A DNA stretch of 64,000 nt from Cacconaster sp033811195 (GTDB lineage: Bacteria > Bacteroidota > Bacteroidia > Bacteroidales > UBA932): positions 17,336 through 81,335 of the forward strand of contig JAPXOZ010000010.1 of assembly GCA_033811195.1 (NCBI GenBank). Direction: 5' to 3'. Both the position numbers and the translations under genes were made by a program. The notes under the pieces were generated by a model. The model saw only the letters and a program-made list of their open reading frames with translations. It ran no database searches and was not told the origin of the DNA. Below, in pieces: positions 51,324 to 63,981 of this stretch. Position 1 is the stretch's first letter, and each line of letters opens with the position of its first letter.

Positions 51324-52022
51324 TCAGCTCTCCGGATCTGAATTTTTGGTATGATTGTGTGCAGAGACGACGATCACTATTTCACCTTTGGGTTCGTGTG
51401 ATGTAAAATATTCCGCTAGTGATGCAAGCGTACCGCGATGAGTAGTATCATAAAGTTTGGAAATCTCTCTCGATACACTTGCCGGGCGTTCCGAACCGAA
51501 ATACTCCGTAAACTGCATAAGAGTTTTTGCCAAACGATGGGGCGACTCGTAGAATATCATCGTCCTTGTCTCCTCCTGAAGCGCCTTAAGGCGTGTATGA
51601 CGCCCTTTTTTAACCGGAAGAAATCCCTCAAATACAAATCTGTCACTGGGAAAGCCCGAATTAACCAGAGCTGGAACAAATGCAGTGGGACCGGGAAGGG
51701 TTTCTACCTCTATGCCGGCCTCTACACAACTTCTCACCAACAAGAAACCCGGATCGGAAATTCCCGGGGTACCTGCATCGCTAATCAAAGCCACTTGGAT
51801 CCCTGAAAGAATCTTCTCTGTAATAGTAGCGACAGTCCGATGCTCATTGAATTTGTGATGCGACTCCATCCGTGTGGAAATCTCATATTTGCGCAATAGC
51901 ACCGAACTTGTCCTTGTATCCTCTGCCAAAATAAGATCCACCTCTTTAAGAATTCTGATTGCCCTAAGAGTAATATCTTCCAGATTTCCGATTGGCGTAG
52001 GAACTATGTAAAGTCTAGACAT
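51324..52022 (-). CDS. rsmI: 16S rRNA (cytidine1402-2'-O)-methyltransferase
   Basis: 232 residues. RsmI methylates the 2'-hydroxyl of C1402 at the decoding centre. Tetrapyrrole-methylase fold with LYIVPTPIGNLEDITLRAI (N-terminus), AEDTRTSSVLL, LISDAGTPGISDPG, PGPTAFVPALVNSGF and FYESPHRLAKTL. The length is slightly below E. coli because the C-terminal helix domain is reduced. The promoter is at 52052-52059. Confidence 0.96.
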   Translation of the reverse strand: MSRLYIVPTPIGNLEDITLRAIRILKEVDLILAEDTRTSSVLLRKYEISTRMESHHKFNEHRTVATITEKILSGIQVALISDAGTPGISDPGFLLVRSCVEAGIEVETLPGPTAFVPALVNSGFPSDRFVFEGFLPVKKGRHTRLKALQEETRTMIFYESPHRLAKTLMQFTEYFGSERPASVSREISKLYDTTHRGTLASLAEYFTSHEPKGEIVIVVSAHNHTKNSDPES

Positions 52023-52029
52023 TTTTGAT

Positions 52030-52059
52030 TACCTTTGTATGGAGTTCCACGCAAAAATA
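52030..52059. promoter_or_regulatory. Divergent promoters for rsmI and tdk
   Basis: Plus strand TACCTTTG (52030-52037) serves tdk, so the ATG at 52039 would precede the transcription start and 52066 is the real start. Minus strand TATTTTTG (52059-52052) serves rsmI. The two promoters overlap. Confidence 0.55.
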
Positions 52060-52065
52060 AGAAAA

Positions 52066-52635
52066 ATGTTTATAGAAAGTGCAAAACATCCGGGCTGGAT
52101 CGAAGTCATCTGCGGATCAATGTTTTCAGGCAAGACTGAGGAGTTGATACGCCGACTGAAAAGGGCAAAATTCGCCAATCAAAATGTAGAGATATTTAAG
52201 CCTAAAATAGATGTTAGATATTCAGATGCAGAGGTGGTATCGCATGATTCTAATATCATACTTTCAACTCCTGTCGATTCATCCAATAACATCTTACTGC
52301 TTACGGGCAATGTAGATGTAGTAGGCATCGATGAGGCTCAGTTTTTTGACCCCGGCATAGTTGATGTCGTTCAGCAACTAGCCGCTCAAGGCATAAGAGT
52401 GATAATAGCGGGACTTGATATGGACTATCTCGGTAATCCGTTCGGTCCGATGCCGGCTCTCATGGCAGTGGCCGAATATGTAACCAAAGTACACGCAATA
52501 TGCGTCAGATGTGGCGACCTTGCACACCATTCACACCGCCTCTCTTCCAGCGATAAACTTGTCGAACTTGGAGAAAAAGATATTTATGAGCCCATCTGTC
52601 GCCACTGCTTCAATAAACTCAAAAAAACGACTTAA
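52066..52635 (+). CDS. tdk: Thymidine kinase
   Basis: 189 residues of the small (TK1-type) thymidine kinase. P-loop GSMFSGKTEELIRR, catalytic GIDEAQFF, the lasso YVTKVHAICVRCGDLAHH with C-x2-C and a final CRHCFNK zinc pair. It salvages thymidine. The start at 52066 (MFIESAKHPG) was chosen because a perfect -7 box ends at 52037, leaving no leader for the earlier ATG at 52039. The stop is inside the terminator stem. Confidence 0.93.
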   Translation: MFIESAKHPGWIEVICGSMFSGKTEELIRRLKRAKFANQNVEIFKPKIDVRYSDAEVVSHDSNIILSTPVDSSNNILLLTGNVDVVGIDEAQFFDPGIVDVVQQLAAQGIRVIIAGLDMDYLGNPFGPMPALMAVAEYVTKVHAICVRCGDLAHHSHRLSSSDKLVELGEKDIYEPICRHCFNKLKKTT

Positions 52636-52646
52636 GTCGCTTTTTT
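52622..52646 (+). terminator. Terminator of tdk overlapping the stop codon
   Basis: CGAC-TTAA-GTCG between A6 and CT6. The stop codon TAA (52633-52635) forms the loop, so termination follows the last codon at once. The intergenic repeat copy 2 begins directly after the T-run. Confidence 0.75.
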
Positions 52647-52677
52647 AGTTCTGAGTTCCGAATGTGTAGTTCCGAGT
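52647..52677 (+). repeat. Intergenic repeat, copy 2 (after tdk terminator)
   Basis: AGTTCTGAGTTCC at 52647, then AGTTCCGAGT at 52668, 21 bases later, exactly as in copy 1 near 22.4 kb. In both copies the element begins at the end of a T6 terminator run. Confidence 0.7.
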
Positions 52678-52678
52678 A

Positions 52679-52706
52679 ACTACATACTACATACTACATA
52701 CTACAT
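52679..52706. repeat. Tandem 7-base repeat, four copies of ACTACAT
   Basis: Four perfect ACTACAT units directly after intergenic repeat copy 2 and 18 bases before the rpoC terminator. Slippage-prone, length likely to vary between strains. Confidence 0.8.
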
Positions 52707-52723
52707 ACTCATAACTCCAAATT

Positions 52724-52753
52724 AAAAACGGCCTCAATTATGAGGCCGTTTTT
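52724..52753 (-). terminator. Terminator of the rpoBC operon
   Basis: Perfect 13-base arms AAAAACGGCCTCA and its complement around ATTA, next to the rpoC stop (52760). A-rich on one side and T-rich on the other, so bidirectional. Confidence 0.9.
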
Positions 52754-52759
52754 AATTTG

Positions 52760-55700
52760 TTACTCCCTTTCCACGGGTCTTTCACGTCTACGGGGTCTGG
52801 CAATATTCAATGCTTTCTGGACATCTTCCATATTGCCTACAACCAGTTTCTCAAATGAACGCTGGCCTGTTCCTGCGGGAATAAGGTGCCCACAGATCAC
52901 ATTTTCCTTAAGGCCTTCCAGGGTATCCTGCTTGCCACGTATTGCAGCATCGCTAAGTACCTTCGTAGTCTCCTGGAATGATGCAGCCGACATAAAGCTG
53001 TTGGTCCTCAAAGCAGCACGGGTAATACCCTGGAGCACTTGTTTTGAGGTAGCTGGAGTAGCATCGCGTGCAATGACCGGCTTCTTGTCCTGACGTTTGA
53101 GAATTGAATTTTCATCACGAAGTTTGCGCAAAGTAACTATCTCCCCTTTATGCAGTTCAGTGGAATCTCCCGCATCGGTAACAACCTTCTTGTCAAAAAT
53201 TTCGTCATTTTCCTCCATGAACTCCCACTTGTCAACAAGCTGTTCTGGAAGGAAATTTGTATCACCGGGCTCAACAATCTCAACTTTACGCATCATCTGA
53301 CGCACAATAATCTCAAAGTGTTTGTCATTGATCTTCACACCCTGCATACGGTAAACCTCCTGAATCTCATTTACAATATACTCCTGTACCCTTACAGGAC
53401 CCTGAATAGCAAGGATATCAGCAGAAGATATAACTCCATCAGAAAGAGGCGTACCGGCCTTAACATGGTCGTTATCATTTACAAGAATCTGCTTGGAAAG
53501 GGGTACCAGATAGACCTTCTTTTCACCGTTCTTAGGAGTAATGATAACCTCTTTATTGCCTCGTTTGATCTTGCCGAGTGAAACCTCGCCGTCGATCTCA
53601 GATACAGTTGCGGGATTGGAAGGATTTCTTGCCTCAAATAGCTCCGTAACGCGAGGTAGACCACCGGTAATGTCACCGGACTTACCGATTGCTCTGGGAA
53701 TTTTGTGGATAGTGTCACCTGCAACAATCTTCTGCTTATTCTCCACCATGATGTGGGCGTTTACAGGAAGGTTGTATGTCTGGATAACAGTTCCCTCTTC
53801 GTCAACAATCTTGACACAGGGGGTCTTGGACTTATCACGAGACTCGATGACAACTCTCTCGATATGTCCTGAAGTTTCGTCCCTTTCCTCACGGTAAGTA
53901 ACACCGTTAATGAGATGCTCATACACTACAGTACCGGTATATTCGGAAATGTTGAGAGAGTTGTATGCATCCCAGCTACAAATCATGTCACCTTTGACTA
54001 CAAGATCTCCGGGGGCTTTGAATAGTTCTGCACCATAAGGAATAGTGTACTGCGAGAGATTAATACCTGTGGTGTCGTGTACAATCCTCACTTCAGCAGC
54101 ACGGCTTACCACGATGGTACGCTCACTTTTACCGTCCACTTTGGTAATGGTCCTGAGATCATCAAATTCGAGTTTTCCTTCATACTTAGAAATTATTTCA
54201 CTTTCAGAAGTGATATTTCCTGCAGTACCGCCGACGTGGAATGTACGGAGGGTAAGCTGTGTACCGGGTTCACCAATAGACTGTGCTGCAATAACGCCTA
54301 CAACCTCTCCCTTCTCCACCATACGGCCGGTTGCGAGGTTCCTACCGTAGCACTTGGCACAAACACCTTTACGTGACTCACAGGTAAGTACTGAACGAAT
54401 CTCAACACTTTCAATAGGAAGGGTGTCAATCAGATCTGCAATCTCTTCGGTAATTTCTTCACCTGCCGAAAGAATTTTCTCAGCTGTGAGAGGGTTGTAA
54501 ATATCGTGTACGGAAGTACGACCAAGTATTCTCTCGTTCAGGGTCTCGACAATCTCGTCCTTATTCTTGATAGCAGTCGCTATAAGACCTCTTAGTGTAC
54601 CGCAATCCTCTTCATTGATAATTACATCGTGAGAAACGTCTACGAGACGGCGTGTCAGATAACCTGCGTCAGCTGTCTTGAGTGCGGTGTCCGCAAGACC
54701 CTTACGGGCGCCGTGAGTAGAGATAAAGTACTCCAGAACCGAAAGACCTTCCTTGAAGTTGGCAAGAATAGGGTTCTCGATGATCTCTGCACTAGTAGCA
54801 CCGGACTTCTGAGGCTTGGCCATAAGGCCGCGCATACCGCAAAGCTGACGAATCTGCTCTTTGGAACCACGTGCACCGGAGTCAAGCATCATAAATACTG
54901 GGTTGAATCCCTGATTGTCCTTACGAATCTGCTCCTCAACAATTCTTGTCAAATTGTTGTTAGTCTTAGTCCAAACGTCGATAATCTGGTTATAGCGCTC
55001 ATTATTGGTTAGAAGCCCCATATTGAAGCTTGCCTGGATGCTCTCCACCTCTTCATAACCTGCATCCACAAGACGCTGTTTCTCTTCAGGTACGATAACA
55101 TCTCCAAGGTTGAATGATAGACCACCCTGGAATGCCATTTTGTAACCAAGATCCTTGATGGCGTCAAGGAACTGCGCTGTACGGGCTACATCTGATGTCT
55201 TGAGCACCTTGCCAATTATATCACGGAGTGATTTTTTCTTGAGAAGCTCATTGATATACCCTACCTCAGCGGGAACAAGCTGGTTGAAAATAATCTTTCC
55301 GACAGTGGTATCTACTATATGGTATCCCTTTTCGGGATTGACACGATCTATGGGAAGGCGCACCTTCACCTTGGCCTGAAGTTCCACTCTCTTTTCGTTA
55401 TAAGCAATGATAGCCTCTTCCGGACCATAGAACTTCATACCCTCGCCTTTTGCGCCCTCTCTCTCTTTAGTGATATAGTAGAGTCCGAGCACCATGTCCT
55501 GTGAAGGCACAGTGATAGGAGCACCGTTTGCAGGATTGAGGATATTGTGCGAACCGAGCATCAGGAGCTGTGCTTCAAGGATTGCAGCATTACCGAGAGG
55601 TAGGTGAACTGCCATCTGGTCACCATCAAAGTCCGCGTTGAAGGCAGTACATGCGAGCGGATGAAGTTGGATGGCCTTACCCTCAATCATTTTAGGCTGA

Positions 55701-57052
55701 AATGCCTGAATGCCGAGACGGTGAAGGGTAGGTGCACGGTTAAGGAGCACGGGGTGACCCTTCATTACATTTTCCAGGATTTCCCAGATCTCGGGGTCCT
55801 TTCTGTCAACCAGTTTTCTCGCAGATTTAACAGTCTTTACCTTCCCTCTCTCAATTAGCTTGCGAATGATAAATGGTTTGTAAAGCTCTGCAGCCATAAG
55901 TTTTGGAAGACCGCACTCATGCATCTTGAGTTCGGGGCCTACAACGATTACCGAACGTGCAGAATAATCTACACGCTTTCCAAGAAGATTTTGACGGAAA
56001 CGACCTTGCTTGCCTTTGAGACTGTCCGAGAGTGATTTCAGAGTTCTATTAGCCTCTGTTTTAACTGCATTTGACTTACGAGAGTTGTCAAAGAGTGAGT
56101 CAACGGCCTCCTGAAGCATACGCTTCTCATTGCGTAAAATAACTTCTGGAGCTTTAATTTCGATTAGCCTCTTTAGACGGTTATTACGTATAATTACCCT
56201 ACGGTAAAGATCATTGATATCGGATGTAGCAAAACGGCCTCCATCAAGTGGAACAAGGGGACGGAGATCGGGTGGAATCACAGGGATAACCTTCATAATC
56301 ATCCACTCAGGCCTATTCATATCCTTAGATTCGCGGAATGCTTCGATAACACTCAAACGCTTAAGAGCCTCTGCTTTGCGCTGCTGTGAACCCTCAGTCT
56401 CAGCTTTATTGCGTAAATCAAAAGAGACAGCATCAAGGTCTATCCTTCTAAGAAGTTCATAAACTGCCTCCGCACCCATTCCGGCAAGAAACTTGTCGGG
56501 ATCATCGTCGGATAGTTGCTGATTCTCCTTTGGAAGTTGTTCAAGCACCTGAAAGTACTCTTCCTCAGTGATAAGATCGCAAACTTGATAACCAAAAGCA
56601 CTTTTAGCGGCACCAGCATTGATCACCACATATCGCTCATAATAGAGGATTGACTCAAGCTTCTTTGAAGGGATGCCGAGCAGGTAGCCTATCTTGTTGG
56701 GTGTTGAACGGAAATACCATATATGAGCCACCGGAACTGTCAATTCAATATGTCCCATACGCTCTCTACGCACCTTTTTCTCTGTAACCTCAACGCCACA
56801 ACGGTCGCATGTGATGCCACGGTAACGTATCCTCTTATACTTACCGCAATGGCACTCAAAATCCTTGGACGGACCAAAAATCCTTTCGCAGAAGAGACCA
56901 TCCCTTTCAGGCTTGTATGTACGGTAGTTGACGGTTTCCGGCTTGAGAACCTCTCCGGAAGATCTTGCAAGAATCTCCTCCGGGGATGCCAAGCCTATGG
57001 TAATCCTACTGAAATTGGACTTAACCTTTACCTCTTTGTTGTAATATGACAT
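52760..57052 (-). CDS. rpoC: DNA-directed RNA polymerase subunit beta'
   Basis: 1430 residues. The catalytic magnesium loop NADFDGDQM is near residue 470, the N-terminal zinc finger is CHCGKYKRIRYRGITCDRCG, and the second zinc site is CESRKGVCAKCYGRN. The clamp, bridge helix (GARGSKEQIRQLCGMRG) and trigger loop (QSIGEPGTQLTLRTFH) are intact. The length agrees with Bacteroidetes beta'. It follows rpoB by 30 bases. Target of streptolydigin-type inhibitors; no resistance change was identified. Confidence 0.99.
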   Translation of the reverse strand: MSYYNKEVKVKSNFSRITIGLASPEEILARSSGEVLKPETVNYRTYKPERDGLFCERIFGPSKDFECHCGKYKRIRYRGITCDRCGVEVTEKKVRRERMGHIELTVPVAHIWYFRSTPNKIGYLLGIPSKKLESILYYERYVVINAGAAKSAFGYQVCDLITEEEYFQVLEQLPKENQQLSDDDPDKFLAGMGAEAVYELLRRIDLDAVSFDLRNKAETEGSQQRKAEALKRLSVIEAFRESKDMNRPEWMIMKVIPVIPPDLRPLVPLDGGRFATSDINDLYRRVIIRNNRLKRLIEIKAPEVILRNEKRMLQEAVDSLFDNSRKSNAVKTEANRTLKSLSDSLKGKQGRFRQNLLGKRVDYSARSVIVVGPELKMHECGLPKLMAAELYKPFIIRKLIERGKVKTVKSARKLVDRKDPEIWEILENVMKGHPVLLNRAPTLHRLGIQAFQPKMIEGKAIQLHPLACTAFNADFDGDQMAVHLPLGNAAILEAQLLMLGSHNILNPANGAPITVPSQDMVLGLYYITKEREGAKGEGMKFYGPEEAIIAYNEKRVELQAKVKVRLPIDRVNPEKGYHIVDTTVGKIIFNQLVPAEVGYINELLKKKSLRDIIGKVLKTSDVARTAQFLDAIKDLGYKMAFQGGLSFNLGDVIVPEEKQRLVDAGYEEVESIQASFNMGLLTNNERYNQIIDVWTKTNNNLTRIVEEQIRKDNQGFNPVFMMLDSGARGSKEQIRQLCGMRGLMAKPQKSGATSAEIIENPILANFKEGLSVLEYFISTHGARKGLADTALKTADAGYLTRRLVDVSHDVIINEEDCGTLRGLIATAIKNKDEIVETLNERILGRTSVHDIYNPLTAEKILSAGEEITEEIADLIDTLPIESVEIRSVLTCESRKGVCAKCYGRNLATGRMVEKGEVVGVIAAQSIGEPGTQLTLRTFHVGGTAGNITSESEIISKYEGKLEFDDLRTITKVDGKSERTIVVSRAAEVRIVHDTTGINLSQYTIPYGAELFKAPGDLVVKGDMICSWDAYNSLNISEYTGTVVYEHLINGVTYREERDETSGHIERVVIESRDKSKTPCVKIVDEEGTVIQTYNLPVNAHIMVENKQKIVAGDTIHKIPRAIGKSGDITGGLPRVTELFEARNPSNPATVSEIDGEVSLGKIKRGNKEVIITPKNGEKKVYLVPLSKQILVNDNDHVKAGTPLSDGVISSADILAIQGPVRVQEYIVNEIQEVYRMQGVKINDKHFEIIVRQMMRKVEIVEPGDTNFLPEQLVDKWEFMEENDEIFDKKVVTDAGDSTELHKGEIVTLRKLRDENSILKRQDKKPVIARDATPATSKQVLQGITRAALRTNSFMSAASFQETTKVLSDAAIRGKQDTLEGLKENVICGHLIPAGTGQRSFEKLVVGNMEDVQKALNIARPRRRERPVERE

Positions 57053-57082
57053 AGTAATATATTTTTTCTAACGAATGGTGAA

Positions 57083-60901
<3,819 letters not shown>

Positions 60902-60942
60902 TATTTAAAGGTTGGTGAAAAAAATCTTAAAAAACGACAAAA

Positions 60943-60972
60943 AGGTTTAGAGCCCTCATCGGCTCTAAACCT
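60943..60972 (-). terminator. Attenuator-like hairpin between rplL and rpoB
   Basis: Twelve-base arms AGGTTTAGAGCC and GGCTCTAAACCT around CTCATC. On the minus strand TTTTTGTCG and a T6 run follow. It lies 35 bases after the rplL stop. E. coli has a partial terminator at the same place that lowers rpoBC relative to ribosomal proteins. Confidence 0.7.
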
Positions 60973-61007
60973 GGATTACTTAGTCCCTATATCGGGAGGA
61001 GAGTGTC

Positions 61008-61385
61008 TTATTTAACTTCAACTTCTCCGCCTGCCTCTTCAAGAGCAGCTTTAACCTGTTCAGCTTCTGCCTTTGAGACTTTCTCTCTGATCTTAGCGTT
61101 AGGTGCCTGATCTACGAGATCTTTAGACTCTTTAAGACCGAGACCGGTAATCTCCTTAACAGCCTTTACCATCTGAAGTTTTGCCTGACCGGCCGATATA
61201 AGGATTACGTCAAATTCAGTCTGCTCAGCTTCTGCTGCGCCGGCACCGCCTTCGCCTGCTGCTACTACGACTGCAGCAGCTGCGGGTTCGATTCCGTACT
61301 CTTCTTTAAGAATATTTGCAAGTTCTTGAACCTCTTTTACGGTAAGATTAACCAGTTCTTCCGCAAGAGCTTTGATGTCTGCCAT
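61008..61385 (-). CDS. rplL: 50S ribosomal protein L7/L12
   Basis: 125 residues. N-terminal dimerisation helices (MADIKALAEELVNLTVKEVQEL), an alanine/glycine-rich hinge (about 36-52, AAAAVVVAAGEGGAGAAEAE) and the C-terminal factor-binding domain (FDVILISAGQAKLQMVKAVKEITGLGLKESKDLVD, split in two conserved helices). It forms the stalk that recruits translation factors. 39 bases after rplJ. Confidence 0.98.
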   Translation of the reverse strand: MADIKALAEELVNLTVKEVQELANILKEEYGIEPAAAAVVVAAGEGGAGAAEAEQTEFDVILISAGQAKLQMVKAVKEITGLGLKESKDLVDQAPNAKIREKVSKAEAEQVKAALEEAGGEVEVK

Positions 61386-61424
61386 GATTGTTTATTAATT
61401 TTAATTATTATTATTACTGTTTAA

Positions 61425-61943
61425 CTATTCCTCGGTAACCTCTTTCTTTGCCTCCTGCAGAGCGGAAACAATCCTTCTGATAGGCGACTGAAGAAGACCG
61501 ATAATCTCTCCGATAAGTTCATCGTGAGACTTGATATTTACAAGAGTAGCAAGGTGATTTGCACCAACATATGCACACTCTTGGAGATATGCGCTCTTGA
61601 GCTGCGGTTTACCGAATCTGGCTCCGAATTCCTCGATAATCTTGGCGGGAGCACTGGGAACATCAGTAAACATAATAGCTGTTGAGCCTTTTAGAGTAGG
61701 ATACAGAGTCGTGAGTTCTTCGCTGTTAATGCCTTCGCCTTCAGCGTCCAAGCCCTCGAGAGCCCTCTGGAGGAGGGTATTCTTTACTACGATGAGCTTC
61801 ACCTCTTTCTCAAAGCAAGCACGGCGGAGATTTGATGTATTTTCTGCATTGAGACCTGAAATGTCTGCAAGGTAGAAATTAGGATTCTCTGCTATCTGTG
61901 CTGCGATGGTTTCAATAATCTGAGCTTTTTCTTCTTTTCTCAT
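61425..61943 (-). CDS. rplJ: 50S ribosomal protein L10
   Basis: 172 residues. L10 anchors the L7/L12 stalk to 23S rRNA. The N-terminal rRNA-binding domain (MRKEEKAQIIETIAAQIAEN, VVKNTLLQRAL) and the C-terminal helix that carries L12 dimers (IGLLQSPIRRIVSALQEAKKE) are present. The gap to rplA is 14 bases, too short for the L10 leader known in other bacteria, unless it overlaps the rplA end. Confidence 0.98.
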   Translation of the reverse strand: MRKEEKAQIIETIAAQIAENPNFYLADISGLNAENTSNLRRACFEKEVKLIVVKNTLLQRALEGLDAEGEGINSEELTTLYPTLKGSTAIMFTDVPSAPAKIIEEFGARFGKPQLKSAYLQECAYVGANHLATLVNIKSHDELIGEIIGLLQSPIRRIVSALQEAKKEVTEE

Positions 61944-61957
61944 AACATTCGAATATT

Positions 61958-62659
61958 TTATTCAACAGCACTTATTGTCTTGCTATCTACACTAATACCA
62001 GGACCCATAGTTGAAGAGAGATAGATACTCCTTACATAGGTGCCTTTAAGAGCCTGTGGTTTAAGTCTGATGATAGTGTTGATCATTTCAACGGCATTCT
62101 CAGCAATTTTCTGGGTATCAAATGACACCTTACCAATAGCTGCGTGTATAATACCCTGTTTATCAACTTTAAAGTCAATTTTACCTGCTTTAACTTCCTT
62201 TACTGCCTGGGCAACATCCATTGTCACGGTACCGGACTTGGGATTCGGCATCAAGCCGCGGGGACCCAGAATACGACCGATAGCACCAACTTTAGCCATA
62301 ACGGAGGGAGTACAGATAATGACATCAACATCAGTCCAACCACCTTTGATCTTTTCAATATAATCATCAAGACCAACAAAGTCTGCACCTGCTTCTTGAG
62401 CCTCAACCTCTTTGTCAGGTGTACACAGAACCAATACGCGAGTTACCTTACCCGTACCATGAGGAAGCGTCACAACGCCGCGTACCATTTGGTTCGCCTT
62501 ACGAGGATCAACACCCAAACGGACTGCCAACTCAACTGAAGCATCAAACTTGGTATAGGAAGTCTCCTTTACCAAAGCACATGCTTCAAGGAGCGTGTAC
62601 TGCCTGCTTGAGTCAACTTTGGCAGCTGCTGCCTTCTGATTTTTTGTCAATTTACTCAT
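61958..62659 (-). CDS. rplA: 50S ribosomal protein L1
   Basis: 233 residues. L1 binds the L1 stalk and helps release tRNA; in several bacteria it also represses its own mRNA. Motifs: RVLVLCTPDKEVEAQEAGADFVG, the GRILGPRGLMPNPKSGTVT signature and GKIDFKVDKQGIIHAAIG. The length is normal. It follows rplK by 12 bases. Confidence 0.99.
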   Translation of the reverse strand: MSKLTKNQKAAAAKVDSSRQYTLLEACALVKETSYTKFDASVELAVRLGVDPRKANQMVRGVVTLPHGTGKVTRVLVLCTPDKEVEAQEAGADFVGLDDYIEKIKGGWTDVDVIICTPSVMAKVGAIGRILGPRGLMPNPKSGTVTMDVAQAVKEVKAGKIDFKVDKQGIIHAAIGKVSFDTQKIAENAVEMINTIIRLKPQALKGTYVRSIYLSSTMGPGISVDSKTISAVE

Positions 62660-62671
62660 AGCGTGGTGATT

Positions 62672-63118
62672 TTATTGTACATCGGCAGGAAATTCACCTT
62701 CAACATTGATGCCCATACTGCGAGCAGTACCGGCTACCATATTCATTGCTGACTTCTCGGTGAATGCGTTAAGATCCGGCATTTTTTCCTTGGCGATCTC
62801 GCGTATCTGATTCCAAGAAATAGTGGCTACCTTTTTCCTGTTAGGTTCTGCAGATCCGGCCTGTACTTTTGCGGCCTCTTTTACGAGGACGGCTACAGGG
62901 GGCTGCTTCACGATGAAAGAAAAAGACTTGTCACTATAAACGGTAATTACCACAGGTAATACCTTGCCGGCTTTGTCTTGAGTGCGGGCATTAAATTGCT
63001 TGCAGAAGTCCATGATATTCACACCCTTGGAACCGAGGGCCGGTCCTACCGGAGGTGAAGGATTGGCAGCTCCGCCTTTAATTTGCAATTTAATAAACCC
63101 GGCAATTTCTTTAGCCAT
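62672..63118 (-). CDS. rplK: 50S ribosomal protein L11
   Basis: 148 residues. N-terminal domain with the proline-rich PSPPVGPALGSKGVNIMDFCKQFN, and the C-terminal rRNA-binding domain ending NMVAGTARSMGINVEG. It is the thiostrepton site protein of the GTPase centre. It follows nusG by 15 bases. Confidence 0.99.
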   Translation of the reverse strand: MAKEIAGFIKLQIKGGAANPSPPVGPALGSKGVNIMDFCKQFNARTQDKAGKVLPVVITVYSDKSFSFIVKQPPVAVLVKEAAKVQAGSAEPNRKKVATISWNQIREIAKEKMPDLNAFTEKSAMNMVAGTARSMGINVEGEFPADVQ

Positions 63119-63133
63119 AATGTCTTTTGTTTA

Positions 63134-63742
63134 TTATTCTTTTGTTACCTGAGCAAAATTCAACTCAATAACTGACTTCCTACCAAAAATTCTAACCATA
63201 ACCTTGAGTTTTCTTCTTTCTTCAAGAATCTCCTCAACATTACCACTAAAATCTTTGAAAGGACCATCAATAATCTTTACAGCTTCTCCTACAACAAATG
63301 GCACCAGGATCTCTCCATCCTGATCACTCAGTTCGTCTACACGACCCAATATGCGGTCAATCTCTGACTGACGCACAGGATTAATTACCCTTTCCTTGCC
63401 TTCAGTAAGGAAACCGATAATATTAGGAAGCTCGCGAAGGCCATCCTGGGCTATACCGAGGATTTCCTTCTCAAACCTCTTTTGTTCATTGGCGTCATCT
63501 GGGTTGTCGGACTTAAAGGGGGGGAATGTAATTTCCACAAAGAGATAACCGGGGAAAAAATTACGCTCTGCGCTCACGCGCTTTCCATTTTTTATCACAA
63601 AATACTTCTCGGTAGGTACAAGGACATCGGTAATATGCTTAAGCATCCCCTTGCCCATCTCCTTTTCGATATATTCTTTAGCGATTTTCTCTTTGTTGCC
63701 AATTATACGGACAACATACCACTTCTTGGTGATTTCACTCAT
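63134..63742 (-). CDS. nusG: Transcription termination/antitermination factor NusG
   Basis: 202 residues. NGN domain (KKWYVVRIIGNKEKIAKEYI, FFPGYLFVEI) and a C-terminal KOW domain (VGEAVKIIDGPFKDFSGNVEEI). Located between secE and rplK, which makes it the housekeeping NusG rather than a UpxY-type polysaccharide paralogue. The insertion with KSDNPDDANEQKRF between strands of the NGN domain is longer than in E. coli. Confidence 0.98.
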   Translation of the reverse strand: MSEITKKWYVVRIIGNKEKIAKEYIEKEMGKGMLKHITDVLVPTEKYFVIKNGKRVSAERNFFPGYLFVEITFPPFKSDNPDDANEQKRFEKEILGIAQDGLRELPNIIGFLTEGKERVINPVRQSEIDRILGRVDELSDQDGEILVPFVVGEAVKIIDGPFKDFSGNVEEILEERRKLKVMVRIFGRKSVIELNFAQVTKE

Positions 63743-63746
63743 AACA

Positions 63747-63935
63747 TTATAATTGGTAAAGACCGGTCATAATGGTTTTGATGACGAAATCTATAAGCCA
63801 GATTACAACCGACAGAATCAGTGTGCTGATCATAACCAGAATGGCTGAATGCTGGAGCTTACTCCAGTTCGGCCAGGCAACTTTTGTTGTAAGTTCTTTG
63901 TAAGACTCTTTTACGTAAGTTCCTAATTTGCTCAT
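63747..63935 (-). CDS. secE: Preprotein translocase subunit SecE
   Basis: 62 residues, the small single-helix form: amphipathic helix (YVKESYKELTTKVAWPNWSKL) and one membrane helix (about 32-55, AILVMISTLILSVVIWLIDFVI). It belongs to the SecYEG channel. 4 bases before nusG. The window ends 65 bases upstream, before the tRNA-Trp/tuf region that usually lies there. Confidence 0.97.
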   Translation of the reverse strand: MSKLGTYVKESYKELTTKVAWPNWSKLQHSAILVMISTLILSVVIWLIDFVIKTIMTGLYQL

Positions 63936-63950
63936 TGTTATTATTTTGTT

Positions 63951-63981
63951 GGCAAAAACAATTGGAAGCGGTTGTTTTGCC
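63951..63981 (-). terminator. Hairpin upstream of secE, possible terminator of the preceding gene
   Basis: TTGTTTTGCC and GGCAAAAACAA can pair with one bulge around a 10-base loop. On the minus strand it lies just before secE; no long T-run follows, so it may instead be a leader structure. Confidence 0.35.

Noticed and set aside
52039..52065. Earlier start codon for tdk
   Set aside because: It lies 2 bases after the -7 box, before transcription would begin.
63134..63742. NusG as a polysaccharide-locus UpxY paralogue
   Set aside because: Its place between secE and rplK and its complete KOW domain make it the housekeeping factor.
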